From positions 1 through 6,897 of the forward strand of contig JAPKCE010000101.1 in assembly GCA_028823075.1 (NCBI GenBank): DNA of 6,897 bases. Reading direction: 5' to 3'. The stretch comes from Myxococcota bacterium. Lineage in GTDB: Bacteria > Myxococcota > UBA4151. Both the position numbers and the translations under genes were made by a program. The stretch's first letter is position 1; each line of letters starts with the position of its first letter. Below are positions 1-6,511 of the stretch, in pieces. The notes under the pieces were generated by a model. That model made no database searches. It saw only the letters and a program-made list of their open reading frames with translations, and was not told where the DNA came from.

Positions 1-714
1 GTTGGCGTCGACGGCCGAGTCGCTGACTTCAATTTGCTCAATTTGCAGGCTGCCGCTGCGCAGGCCTTCAGGTACCGGCACGGTGATCAGAGCGATCTCT
101 GAATCGCCGTCGGGGAGAAAGCTGTTGAGCACGCCCTCGATGCTATTCGAGACGCAGCCGTTACTCAGCAGGGTCAGTCGGTAGTTCACGCTCGCAGCCT
201 CGCTGTGCAAGTCGGTGATGCGCAAGCGCAGAGCGATGGTGCGGTTCGGTTGCAAGTTGTCCGGAGCCAGCAACTCGACGAGGGGTGCCGAGGTGTCGAG
301 GACGCTAGCGATATGTTCCTCCGAGGTTCCGAGGCGCCGTGCAGGCCCGTTGTCCTGAGCCTCGGCGACGATGCTTAACTGTAGCCCGTCGCTCCCGAAA
401 TCAGAGGGGAGATCAAAGGTTGCCATATAGCCGTCGCAGCTCACGCTGGGATCGAGGCGTACGCAGAATTCTGCCTCGTCGACGGCGCTCAAGCTGAGGC
501 TGGCGCGCTGGACGGAGCCGCGCCGCTGAACGTGTAGGCTGAGGCTGTGAATGGCGCGGCCACTCGGCGCCGTGGCGCTGACTTGAAAGATGTTTGGGGC
601 ACCAGTTTTGAGTTGCGCCGGCCCTTGCAGTCGTAGGGTGGGAGCCGAGGTGTCGACCACCACATTGGGGGCGGAACAGGCGGCGAAAACGAGAAGGGGG
701 AGGAGCTTTTTCAT
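1..714 (-). CDS. Predicted lipoprotein with tandem Ig-like domains (C-terminus beyond window)
   Basis: The frame opens with ATG at 714 and stays open for 238 codons to the window edge with no stop, so the protein is C-terminally incomplete. The N-terminus MKKLLPLLVFAAC is a short lipoprotein signal: two Lys, a hydrophobic core, and a lipobox FAAC with the acylated Cys at residue 13. Ser at +2 favours outer-membrane sorting in Gram-negatives. Two modules follow, each introduced by a DTSAP linker (residues 21-25 and 140-144), a form common before bacterial Ig-like/cadherin-like beta-sandwiches. Module 1 covers about 26-138 and module 2 starts near 145. Cys84 and Cys93 are close enough to form a disulfide in module 1. 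The gene lies 102 bases downstream of the 858-residue exported-protein gene on the same strand, so co-transcription is likely. No good ribosome binding site precedes the ATG. Lipoprotein status is well supported; the specific function and ligand are unknown. Confidence 0.82.
   Translation of the reverse strand, partial: MKKLLPLLVFAACSAPNVVVDTSAPTLRLQGPAQLKTGAPNIFQVSATAPSGRAIHSLSLHVQRRGSVQRASLSLSAVDEAEFCVRLDPSVSCDGYMATFDLPSDFGSDGLQLSIVAEAQDNGPARRLGTSEEHIASVLDTSAPLVELLAPDNLQPNRTIALRLRITDLHSEAASVNYRLTLLSNGCVSNSIEGVLNSFLPDGDSEIALITVPVPEGLRSGSLQIEQIEVSDSAVDAN
287..299. repeat. 13-base direct repeat encoding the DTSAP inter-domain linker (second copy 644-656)
   Basis: GCCGAGGTGTCGA occurs identically at 287-299 and 644-656 on the plus strand. 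Both copies lie in the lipoprotein reading frame and encode the ValAspThrSerAla and LeuAspThrSerAla linkers before the two Ig-like modules. The rest of the two modules has diverged, so this is either a relic of domain duplication or selection on the linker. Confidence 0.6.
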
Positions 715-816
715 AGGCGACAAGTGTTGCGTAACTCAGGCTTCCCCGCAAGCTGGTTTGGATTTAGCAAGCGCTCGCGTCGCGGGCAGTTCCTTAATGC
801 GGAACAGCGTTATCCC
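715..816 (-). other. Intergenic gap within the minus-strand pair
   Basis: This 102-base gap lies between the stop of the 858-residue gene and the ATG of the lipoprotein gene. It contains a short inverted repeat GTTCC/GGAAC (789-793 and 801-805, 7-base loop), which is too weak and lacks a T-run to be a terminator. No promoter or small gene was recognised. The absence of a convincing terminator fits, but does not prove, co-transcription of the two genes. Confidence 0.45.
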
Positions 817-3393
817 CTAAAAGAGACCCGCCAGTGGCCGCATAACGCGCAAGAAATCCAAACTAAACCCAGCCGAAAACTGGTGGTCGCCCAGGCCCGA
901 AGCCCCGACTTCATCGTGGGTGCGCCACAGTGTATGTTGTAAAACGACGGCGCCGCGCAGACCAGCCGCCATCGGCACGGCAAGTTCTAAACGTTCGCCC
1001 ATGGCCCAAAGCAAAGTGCTGGCGAGGGGTTCGCTTTCGGGCAGGTAATAGCGACCATCGATGACCAGGCGGACTTCGACTTTCCCCACTTTGCGACGCC
1101 AGTCGGCCAGTCCTGAGATCGCGAAACGGCTTCCGGGAAACGCCAGTTCGGGACTCGGGTCGCTATCGGCGAGTTGGCGACTCAAGTCTTGCGAGACCGT
1201 AGCAGCGAGCCTGGCTTCGTGCAGTTTGCCGCTTTTCGGCACGGCGACTCCGGCGTTGAGTTCAGCTCGTTTTTGACGCGGCGACTTGATGCTTTGAGTT
1301 GGGTCACCAGCGCTAAACTCGCTGTCCCAGAGCAGGTTGGTAAAAGGGCGGTAGGCGCCGCTGCCACGCATTAATTCGGCGGTGAGCTTCCAATCGTCGA
1401 GGGACTCTTTGTCGAGCGCCGCGGTGCCGCCGTCTTCGGGGAAAAGGTCTCGGGTGTAGGCGCCGGTGAAGCGCAGGCTGCTGGTGAGACCGTGCAAGGG
1501 CTGCAGCAGTTTTAAGTCGCTATTAAAGCCTAAACTCGTGCGGCTTGGTGCGTGGGTGCGAGCGTCTTCAAGAGCTCGGCGCTCGCTGGGCGCTTGCAAC
1601 TGGTTCGCGAAGGCGCTGAGTTGGAGCTTGTCGATGCGCAGCAGTAGGCGAGAACGACCAAGCGGAAGTCGCAGCAAGTTATCGAGCTTTACGTCGGTTT
1701 CTAAGGCGCGTTCGAGCAAAGGCATGACGATACGCGGTAAGCTTGCACCCTTTGCTTGAACGCTTTTTATGCCTTGGTCGTTTATGACCATCTGTTGATA
1801 GTCCCGAGTGCCGAGTTGCGTTTTATAGCGCCGCGCTAAGGCTTGATTGGTGATCAGCCGAAGCGGCCTCCCAGCGATGAGTTTTTCTCGGCTACGCCAA
1901 ATTAGGCCAGCATGAGCAGTGAGCTTTTTGAGGGCACCGCCATCGACGGTGATCATCACAAGGGCCGAGGGCTGCGCCAGGCGAGCCAGCAAATCGAGCC
2001 TCGACAGCCCGCCGGGGAGCGTCATCGAGGGCGCCAAGCTCGGCAGCATGAGGGCGTCGGCCTGAGCGGCGCGCAGCAAGGTAGCGGCGATCAGGTCCAC
2101 GGTTTTTGAATTATCGAAGTGCCCGGTCGCAAGGGCCGGCACAAAGGGGCGTAACAGTTTGGGGTAGAGTTTATGGCGCAACGCATTGACCTTGCGGCTG
2201 AGCTCCAAAACCACCGGGCGTCGCTCGTCGATTTGATCGCCGCTCAGCTCGGCTTTTCCACCGTTGATGGTCAGGCGAACCACGGCGTTGCGCGGCACGC
2301 GAATCAGTACGGGGACTTGGTGGTCACGCTCCGCTTTGGCACGTTTGGGGAGAGAAAAGCTGCCCTCGCGAGGATGTGAATTGAGCCCCGCCGGAACGGC
2401 GATGATCTGAAAGCGGGAATCATCTAAATAGGGTGCGGCCGCCTGCGCGCTACGCGCCAACAAAATAGCTCGATGAATCGGGCCCGCATCACTTAAGCGC
2501 TTAAAGATGGAGTTCAGCCGCTGCGCAGATTTGGCAGCAGGGAGCTGTTCAAACGCCGGGCTCAGTCCAATGAAAACAAGCCGCTCCCCATCGCGCCACA
2601 AGCTAAAAGCCTGCTCGTGTTCGGGCGAGTTTTTAGAGAAGCTATCGAGCAGCGAGCTGCCCATAGCGCTCAACTCTGTATGCAGGGCTTTCGCACCAAC
2701 AACCGCATCCTCGGCAGCGGGTAGCAACAGTTCGGGCCCTCGGTCTTTGAGCCATTCGCTGGTGGTTGATCGATGTAAGCTCGCTCCATCGCGCAGCCAA
2801 GACCAGCCCTCGAGCAAGCGACCGAGATTAACCCAGATCAGCATTGGATTTTTTCGCCGCAGTTCGTGAACGTGGTGCAAGCGGCGCGAGCCGTCGCCGA
2901 TGGGTCGGGCCACTTCGATGACCTCACCAATTCGAGGCAAGTCAGCGCGCGCCGACCAGCGAATATTCCAATCTCGGAGCTCGGTTTTAAGCTGTTTTTG
3001 CTCAGCGTCCGCCGAGTCTTTGAGCACATAACAGTCTATGCTCTTGCCCGCCGCTGTTACCCAGTTCTCGCGAAGAGCAGCATGCCAGCGAGGTTCATTT
3101 TCGAGCAGATCGGGGAGCAGCTCGGAACGCGTCGCGCTGAGCATCCAGCTCAAGCGCGTGCGCAAAGCCCAAAACGGCAGTGCCGATCGGCGCTGCGGGC
3201 TATTTTTCAAAATGTCATGAAACTCGCCAAGTTGAGCAGTCAAGCAGACCCGCGCACCTTGCGTCACCGTGGCGTAGCCAGCGCTTTGTAACTGGACCCC
3301 CGCAATATGGGGTAAAAGCGGCACGAATTGGCGCCCGGAAGCACCGTCGCCGTCGGCGGTCAGGAGAATCGAGATGGCACTGAGTAGAAGCAT
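817..3393 (-). CDS. Exported 5'-nucleotidase-like protein, apparently lacking catalytic residues, with C-terminal beta-rich extension
   Basis: The product has 858 residues. ATG at 3393 is the first start, since an in-frame TAG lies four codons upstream (3404-3406); the stop is TAG at 817-819. The N-terminus is a hydrophobic stretch (LLLSAISILLTA) without basic residues, an atypical signal peptide. Segment 145-345 follows the order of a metallophosphatase domain: KNPMLIWVNLGRLLEGW (181-197) resembles the usual VDAGDLLxGS strand, RLVFIGLSP (271-279) the GxxVGFIGLTT strand, and RAILLARSA (308-316) and FQIIAVPAG (328-336) the strands that normally end in His and GHxH. No DxH, GNHE or GHxH occurs. 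Segment 427-545 resembles the 5'-nucleotidase C-terminal domain, including ALVMITVDGGALKKL and RPLRLITNQALA, but lacks its N-GG-R loop. Residues 565-858 alternate hydrophobic and polar residues and end in Phe, suggesting beta-sheet, perhaps an outer-membrane barrel. Family assignment is by eye and moderate. It may be a binding or scaffolding pseudoenzyme. Confidence 0.6.
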   Translation of the reverse strand: MLLLSAISILLTADGDGASGRQFVPLLPHIAGVQLQSAGYATVTQGARVCLTAQLGEFHDILKNSPQRRSALPFWALRTRLSWMLSATRSELLPDLLENEPRWHAALRENWVTAAGKSIDCYVLKDSADAEQKQLKTELRDWNIRWSARADLPRIGEVIEVARPIGDGSRRLHHVHELRRKNPMLIWVNLGRLLEGWSWLRDGASLHRSTTSEWLKDRGPELLLPAAEDAVVGAKALHTELSAMGSSLLDSFSKNSPEHEQAFSLWRDGERLVFIGLSPAFEQLPAAKSAQRLNSIFKRLSDAGPIHRAILLARSAQAAAPYLDDSRFQIIAVPAGLNSHPREGSFSLPKRAKAERDHQVPVLIRVPRNAVVRLTINGGKAELSGDQIDERRPVVLELSRKVNALRHKLYPKLLRPFVPALATGHFDNSKTVDLIAATLLRAAQADALMLPSLAPSMTLPGGLSRLDLLARLAQPSALVMITVDGGALKKLTAHAGLIWRSREKLIAGRPLRLITNQALARRYKTQLGTRDYQQMVINDQGIKSVQAKGASLPRIVMPLLERALETDVKLDNLLRLPLGRSRLLLRIDKLQLSAFANQLQAPSERRALEDARTHAPSRTSLGFNSDLKLLQPLHGLTSSLRFTGAYTRDLFPEDGGTAALDKESLDDWKLTAELMRGSGAYRPFTNLLWDSEFSAGDPTQSIKSPRQKRAELNAGVAVPKSGKLHEARLAATVSQDLSRQLADSDPSPELAFPGSRFAISGLADWRRKVGKVEVRLVIDGRYYLPESEPLASTLLWAMGERLELAVPMAAGLRGAVVLQHTLWRTHDEVGASGLGDHQFSAGFSLDFLRVMRPLAGLF

Positions 3394-3397
3394 AAGT

Positions 3398-3410
3398 AGG
3401 GTCTAACCCT
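3398..3410. repeat. Palindrome AGGGT-CTA-ACCCT next to the minus-strand start codon
   Basis: The arms AGGGT (3398-3402) and ACCCT (3406-3410) are perfectly complementary around a 3-base centre. The element ends four bases before the ATG at 3393, so it occupies the ribosome-binding region of the exported-protein gene. It could be an operator half-site pair or a small mRNA hairpin. Five-pair palindromes occur by chance, so function is uncertain. Confidence 0.3.
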
Positions 3411-3463
3411 TGTGGCCTCCATGGTCGATTCGAAAAAATGGTGTTCGGTGCGATTTTTCCAAT

Positions 3464-3476
3464 TGGTAAATTACCA
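3464..3476. promoter_or_regulatory. Perfect palindrome TGGTAAATTACCA, candidate operator
   Basis: Six-base arms TGGTAA and TTACCA flank one central A. The element lies about 70 bases from the minus-strand start codon and about 165 bases from nrdJ, in the most A/T-rich part of the intergenic region, where promoters would be expected. The symmetry fits binding by a dimeric regulator. It does not match the NrdR box pattern, and no regulator can be named. Confidence 0.35.
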
Positions 3477-3545
3477 CCTCTCGGCCGTAAAAACATGTCT
3501 TTAGGGCACCAGACTTTTAGCTGCTTTGGCAGGACGTGCGCAAAA

Positions 3546-3581
3546 TCACAGTGGCGCCTAAACCGATGGCCCGCCACGTGA
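3546..3581 (+). promoter_or_regulatory. Stem-loop in the presumed nrdJ leader
   Basis: TCAC-A-GTGGCG (3546-3556) pairs with CGCCACGTGA (3572-3581). This gives ten base pairs with one bulged A at 3550 and a 15-base loop (3557-3571), inside which CC (3557-3558) can also pair with GG (3568-3569). The structure ends 58 bases before the nrdJ ATG. It could be a 5'-UTR element, or at DNA level a protein site; its right arm contains CACGTG. No T-run follows, so it is not a typical terminator. It does not match the conserved cobalamin-riboswitch core. Confidence 0.4.
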
Positions 3582-3622
3582 CGTTAGCCGAGATGGACAA
3601 AGTGAATCTCGCTCTAAAACCC

Positions 3623-3628
3623 GGAAGG
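3623..3628 (+). promoter_or_regulatory. Probable nrdJ ribosome binding site GGAAGG
   Basis: The purine-rich GGAAGG sits 11 bases before ATG 3640, a slightly long but usable spacing. It would be 17 bases from the alternative ATG at codon 3 (3646), which favours the first ATG. There is no other in-frame start between the upstream stop at 3559-3561 and 3640. Confidence 0.45.
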
Positions 3629-3639
3629 CCACGGCGATT

Positions 3640-6339
3640 ATGGAAATGACGACCGACACCGAACAGAAGACCACAAAATCAACATCCTGGGGCTTGAGCC
3701 GGTGTTTCACCGTAGCCGGGCAGTCGGTCTGGGATACGGTCAACTGGACGCTCCGCGAGGCCAAAGTCAGCGGCATGAACGGTGAGGTGATTTTCTGCCA
3801 AGAAAACGTCGAGTTTCATGAAAGTTGGTCGCAAACCGCCGTCAACGTGGTCAGTAATAAGTACTTTCGAGGGGCGCTCGGCAGCCCTGAACGCGAACAT
3901 TCGGTCAAGCAGCTCATCGGCCGTGTCGCCAACACAGCGGCCGACTGGGGGATCAAAGACGGCTATTTTAAAGGTAGCGACGAAGCTCAGATCTTTCGCG
4001 ACGAACTTACCTACATTCTATTGCATCAACACGCGGCCTTTAACTCGCCGGTCTGGTTCAACATGGGCGTCGACGAGGTACCCCAAGTTTCTGCCTGTTT
4101 CATCAACGAGGTGAAGGACGAGATGGGCGACATCATGGACTTGGCCAAAACCGAGGCGATGTTGTTCAAAGGCGGCTCCGGCGCTGGCTGCAACTTAAGC
4201 ACCATCCGCTCGTCACGCGAGTTCTTAAAAGGCGGCGGCGAAGCCAGCGGCCCGATTAGCTTTATGCGCGGTTTCGACGCCTTCGCCGGCGTCATTAAAA
4301 GTGGCGGCAAAACCCGCCGCGCCGCCAAGATGGTTATGCTCGATTCCGATCATCCCGATATTCTTGAGTTCATTCGCAGCAAAAAACTTGAAGAGCAGAA
4401 GGCATGGTCGCTGATCGACGCCGGTTACGACGGCGGCTTCAACGTTCCTGGCGGCGCTTACGATTCGGTGTTCTTCCAAAACGCCAACCATTCGGTGCGC
4501 GTCTCCGATGAGTTCATGCAGGCCGTGATCAGCGACTCCACCTACACCACCAAAGCGGTGGTCGACGGTGCCGAAGTCGATAATTTAAAGGCTAAAGATG
4601 TGCTCATGGAGATCTCGGAAGGCACGCATGTTTGCGGTGACCCGGGTATGCAATACGACAGCACCATCAACGACTGGCACACCTGCTCCAACAGCGACCG
4701 CATCTACGGCTCGAACCCCTGTTCCGAATATATGTTCCTCAACTCAACGGCCTGCAATCTGGCGAGTTTGAACCTCATGAAGTTCCGCGAAGCCGACGGT
4801 AGCTTTAACGTGGAGCGCTTCGAGAGCGCCTGCGAGACGGTGTTCATGGCGCAAGAAATCTTTGTCGATTCGGCGAGCTATCCGACGCCGCTCATCGGCG
4901 AGAATTCACGCAAATATCGGCCCCTCGGGCTCGGGTTTGCCAACATTGGCGCGCTGCTTATGAGCAAGGGGATGGCCTACGATTCGGAACAGGGTCGCGC
5001 CTATACAGGAGCGATCACCGCTCTGATGTGCGGCGCCGCCTATCGAACGTCGGCTCGTATGGCTCAGCGTATGGGGGCCTTCGAAGCCTTTGATTACAAC
5101 GCCGAGCCGATGATGAAGGTGATGGGCAACCATCGAGCCGCCGTCGATGGTCTCGATAGCGCCTATGCACCGGCCGACATGGTAGCCTCGGCAAAAGTCG
5201 CCTGGGATGAAGTCATCGAACTGGGCGACAAAACGGGCTTGCGCAATGCCCAAGCTACGGTGCTCGCTCCCACCGGCACGATCGCCTTTATGATGGATTG
5301 CGACACCACCGGCGTGGAGCCGGATATCGCCCTGGTGAAGTATAAAAAACTGGTCGGCGGCGGCTTGATGAAGCTGGTCAACGGCACTGTCGAGATGGCG
5401 CTTACCGAACTTAATTATAGCGCCGAAGCGGTGGCTCGGATCCTGGCTCATATCGACGCCACCGACACCATCGAAGGGGCGAAAGACCTGCGCAACGAGC
5501 ATCTTCCCATCTTCGACTGTGCCTTCAAAGCCGCAAACGGTGAGCGTAGTATTTCGCCGATGGGCCATCTGCGCATGATGGGTGCGGCACAGCCTTTCCT
5601 GTCCGGCGCCATCTCCAAAACCGTGAACATGCCGGAAGATTGCACCGTTCAGCAGATCTTTGACGCCTACGTCGAAGCCTGGCGCCTAGGCATCAAAGCG
5701 GTGGCCATTTATCGCGATAATTCGAAGCGCACCCAGCCGCTTAACACCAGCGTCGAGAGCAAGCCCAAAGAACAAGCCGCCTTGCCGATGGTGAGCAAGC
5801 CAAAGCGTCGTCGCTTGGCCGATACGCGCTCCTCAATCACCCATAAATTTAGCATCGGTGGCAACGAAGGCTACCTCACGGTTGGGCTCTACGAAGACGG
5901 GATGCCCGGTGAGGTTTTCATCGTGATGGCAAAAAATGGCTCGGTGGTCTCCGGGCTCATGGACGGCTTCGCGACGATGGCTAGCATGGCGCTGCAATAC
6001 GGCGTGCCGCTCGACGTCATGGTGCGCAAATTCAGCCACACCCGCTTCGAGCCGAGCGGCTTTACGGGCAACAAAGAAATTCCGATGGCCAAATCGGTGC
6101 TCGATTATATCTTCCGCTGGCTCGACAAGCAGTTTTACGCGCCGGTTCGCGAAAGCGAGCAAGCGCTGCAGCAAAACCTTCCAGGCACGGCGCCCATGCC
6201 CGAGCAGATCAGTTTTGGTGCCATCAAGCCGGTTGAAGCGGCGACTGGGCCCATGTGTTCCTCGGGCTGCGGTCCGACAGTCCCCAACGGCGGATGCTAT
6301 ATCTGCTCGTCCTGCGGCTCCACGACCGGCTGCGGCTGA
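3640..6339 (+). CDS. nrdJ: Adenosylcobalamin-dependent (class II) ribonucleoside-diphosphate reductase
   Basis: The 899-residue cytoplasmic enzyme reduces ribonucleotides to deoxyribonucleotides, with a cobalamin-generated thiyl radical and no separate radical subunit. The catalytic motif NPCSE gives Asn359, Cys361 (thiyl) and Glu363. Cys153 (SACFI) and Cys372 (STACNL) are the expected active-site redox pair. Other hallmarks are FNSPVWFNMG (134-143), GGSGAGCNLSTIRSS (178-192), TRRAAKMVMLDSDHPDILEF (225-244) and APTGTIAFMMDCDTTGVEP (543-561). A TSCPD domain spans about 730-830 after a basic, likely flexible linker (about 700-727). The last 27 residues hold six Cys (873, 877, 886, 889, 892, 898), fitting the tail that re-reduces the active-site disulfide. 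The N-terminus goes straight into the reductase fold with no ATP-cone, so overall ATP/dATP activity control is probably absent. The gene stands alone on its strand and looks intact. The family call is secure. Confidence 0.97.
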   Translation: MEMTTDTEQKTTKSTSWGLSRCFTVAGQSVWDTVNWTLREAKVSGMNGEVIFCQENVEFHESWSQTAVNVVSNKYFRGALGSPEREHSVKQLIGRVANTAADWGIKDGYFKGSDEAQIFRDELTYILLHQHAAFNSPVWFNMGVDEVPQVSACFINEVKDEMGDIMDLAKTEAMLFKGGSGAGCNLSTIRSSREFLKGGGEASGPISFMRGFDAFAGVIKSGGKTRRAAKMVMLDSDHPDILEFIRSKKLEEQKAWSLIDAGYDGGFNVPGGAYDSVFFQNANHSVRVSDEFMQAVISDSTYTTKAVVDGAEVDNLKAKDVLMEISEGTHVCGDPGMQYDSTINDWHTCSNSDRIYGSNPCSEYMFLNSTACNLASLNLMKFREADGSFNVERFESACETVFMAQEIFVDSASYPTPLIGENSRKYRPLGLGFANIGALLMSKGMAYDSEQGRAYTGAITALMCGAAYRTSARMAQRMGAFEAFDYNAEPMMKVMGNHRAAVDGLDSAYAPADMVASAKVAWDEVIELGDKTGLRNAQATVLAPTGTIAFMMDCDTTGVEPDIALVKYKKLVGGGLMKLVNGTVEMALTELNYSAEAVARILAHIDATDTIEGAKDLRNEHLPIFDCAFKAANGERSISPMGHLRMMGAAQPFLSGAISKTVNMPEDCTVQQIFDAYVEAWRLGIKAVAIYRDNSKRTQPLNTSVESKPKEQAALPMVSKPKRRRLADTRSSITHKFSIGGNEGYLTVGLYEDGMPGEVFIVMAKNGSVVSGLMDGFATMASMALQYGVPLDVMVRKFSHTRFEPSGFTGNKEIPMAKSVLDYIFRWLDKQFYAPVRESEQALQQNLPGTAPMPEQISFGAIKPVEAATGPMCSSGCGPTVPNGGCYICSSCGSTTGCG

Positions 6340-6362
6340 GGATAAGCATTCAGCCTCGGCGT

Positions 6363-6377
6363 TGCGCTCGGGGCGCA
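6363..6377 (+). terminator. GC-rich hairpin 24 bases after nrdJ, possible weak terminator
   Basis: TGCGC (6363-6367) pairs with GCGCA (6373-6377) around a TCGGG loop, and two flanking G-U pairs could extend the stem. No T-run follows, so it is at best a weak or Rho-assisted terminator or a 3'-end protecting stem. Confidence 0.22.
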
Positions 6378-6427
6378 GTACTAGCGTACAGCTTTCCCGC
6401 CCGCGCTTTGCGTCTGAACGCTTCTCC

Positions 6428-6511
6428 TCAGCCGGGTGTTTTTTCTGATTTAGTAGCAGCGGGCTTGGCCGCTGGCGGTGTGGGTCTGCGACGTCGCGTT
6501 TTGGGCGCTGA
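6428..6511 (-). other. In-frame coding-like extension past the arfB-like stop codon
   Basis: Directly after the TAG at 6514-6512, the same frame continues for 27 sense codons to a TGA at 6430-6428. It begins SAPKTRRRRPTPPAAKP and ends with SEKTPG. The composition (four consecutive Arg, Lys, Pro, Ala) resembles the disordered basic C-terminal tails of ribosome-associated proteins and continues the style of the KRGRQTPGDD end upstream. It may be a former longer tail cut by a point mutation, a readthrough segment, or a chance open frame in GC-rich DNA. Confidence 0.3.

Larger units (their letters stand above)
3394..3639. promoter_or_regulatory. Divergent intergenic region with several inverted repeats
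   Basis: These 246 bases separate the start of the minus-strand exported-protein gene from the nrdJ start, so promoters for both directions should lie here. No strong sigma-70 pair stands out. The best plus-strand candidate is TTGGTA (3463-3468) with TAAAAA (3488-3493) at a 19-base spacing, which is poor. Inverted repeats are listed separately. A further weak one, AAAAAT/ATTTTT (3434-3439 and 3453-3458), is probably just A/T-run composition. No upstream small gene was recognised. Confidence 0.5.
6340..6511. other. Convergent intergenic region between nrdJ and the arfB-like gene
   Basis: These 172 bases lie between two convergent stop codons. They contain a GC-rich hairpin shortly after nrdJ and a run of six T (6439-6444) with no adjacent strong stem. 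On the minus strand they also hold a basic, Pro/Ala-rich in-frame continuation of the arfB-like gene (6428-6511). No RNA gene was recognised. Confidence 0.5.

Noticed and set aside
413..751. 112-codon minus-strand open frame overlapping the lipoprotein gene
   Set aside because: It is in another frame of the same strand, with an Arg/His/Pro/Gln-rich product and no signal or domain. The lipoprotein frame has a lipobox and ordered Ig-like modules.
2866..3291. 141-codon plus-strand open frame inside the exported-protein gene
   Set aside because: Antisense shadow of an 858-codon intact frame; the product has no recognisable domain and no clear ribosome binding site.
3394..3639. Cobalamin (B12) riboswitch upstream of nrdJ
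   Set aside because: The plus strand lacks the conserved B12-box pattern. A short stretch resembling the riboswitch core (CGCCACTGTGA) appears only on the minus strand around 3547-3557, facing away from nrdJ, and is not followed by a B12 box.
3394..3639. NrdR boxes controlling nrdJ
   Set aside because: No pair of ACAC-(A/T)-rich-GTGT style 16-base palindromes was found. The palindrome at 3464-3476 has different arms.
4906..5568. 220-codon open frame antisense to nrdJ
   Set aside because: It lies entirely inside a well-supported conserved enzyme gene. Its His/Gly-rich product looks like a mirror of GC-rich codon use.
6439..6444. T-run as an intrinsic terminator for nrdJ
   Set aside because: The nearest upstream stem (GCGT/ACGC around 6408-6419) has four pairs and lies about 20 bases away, so the run lacks the adjacent GC-rich hairpin of a real terminator.
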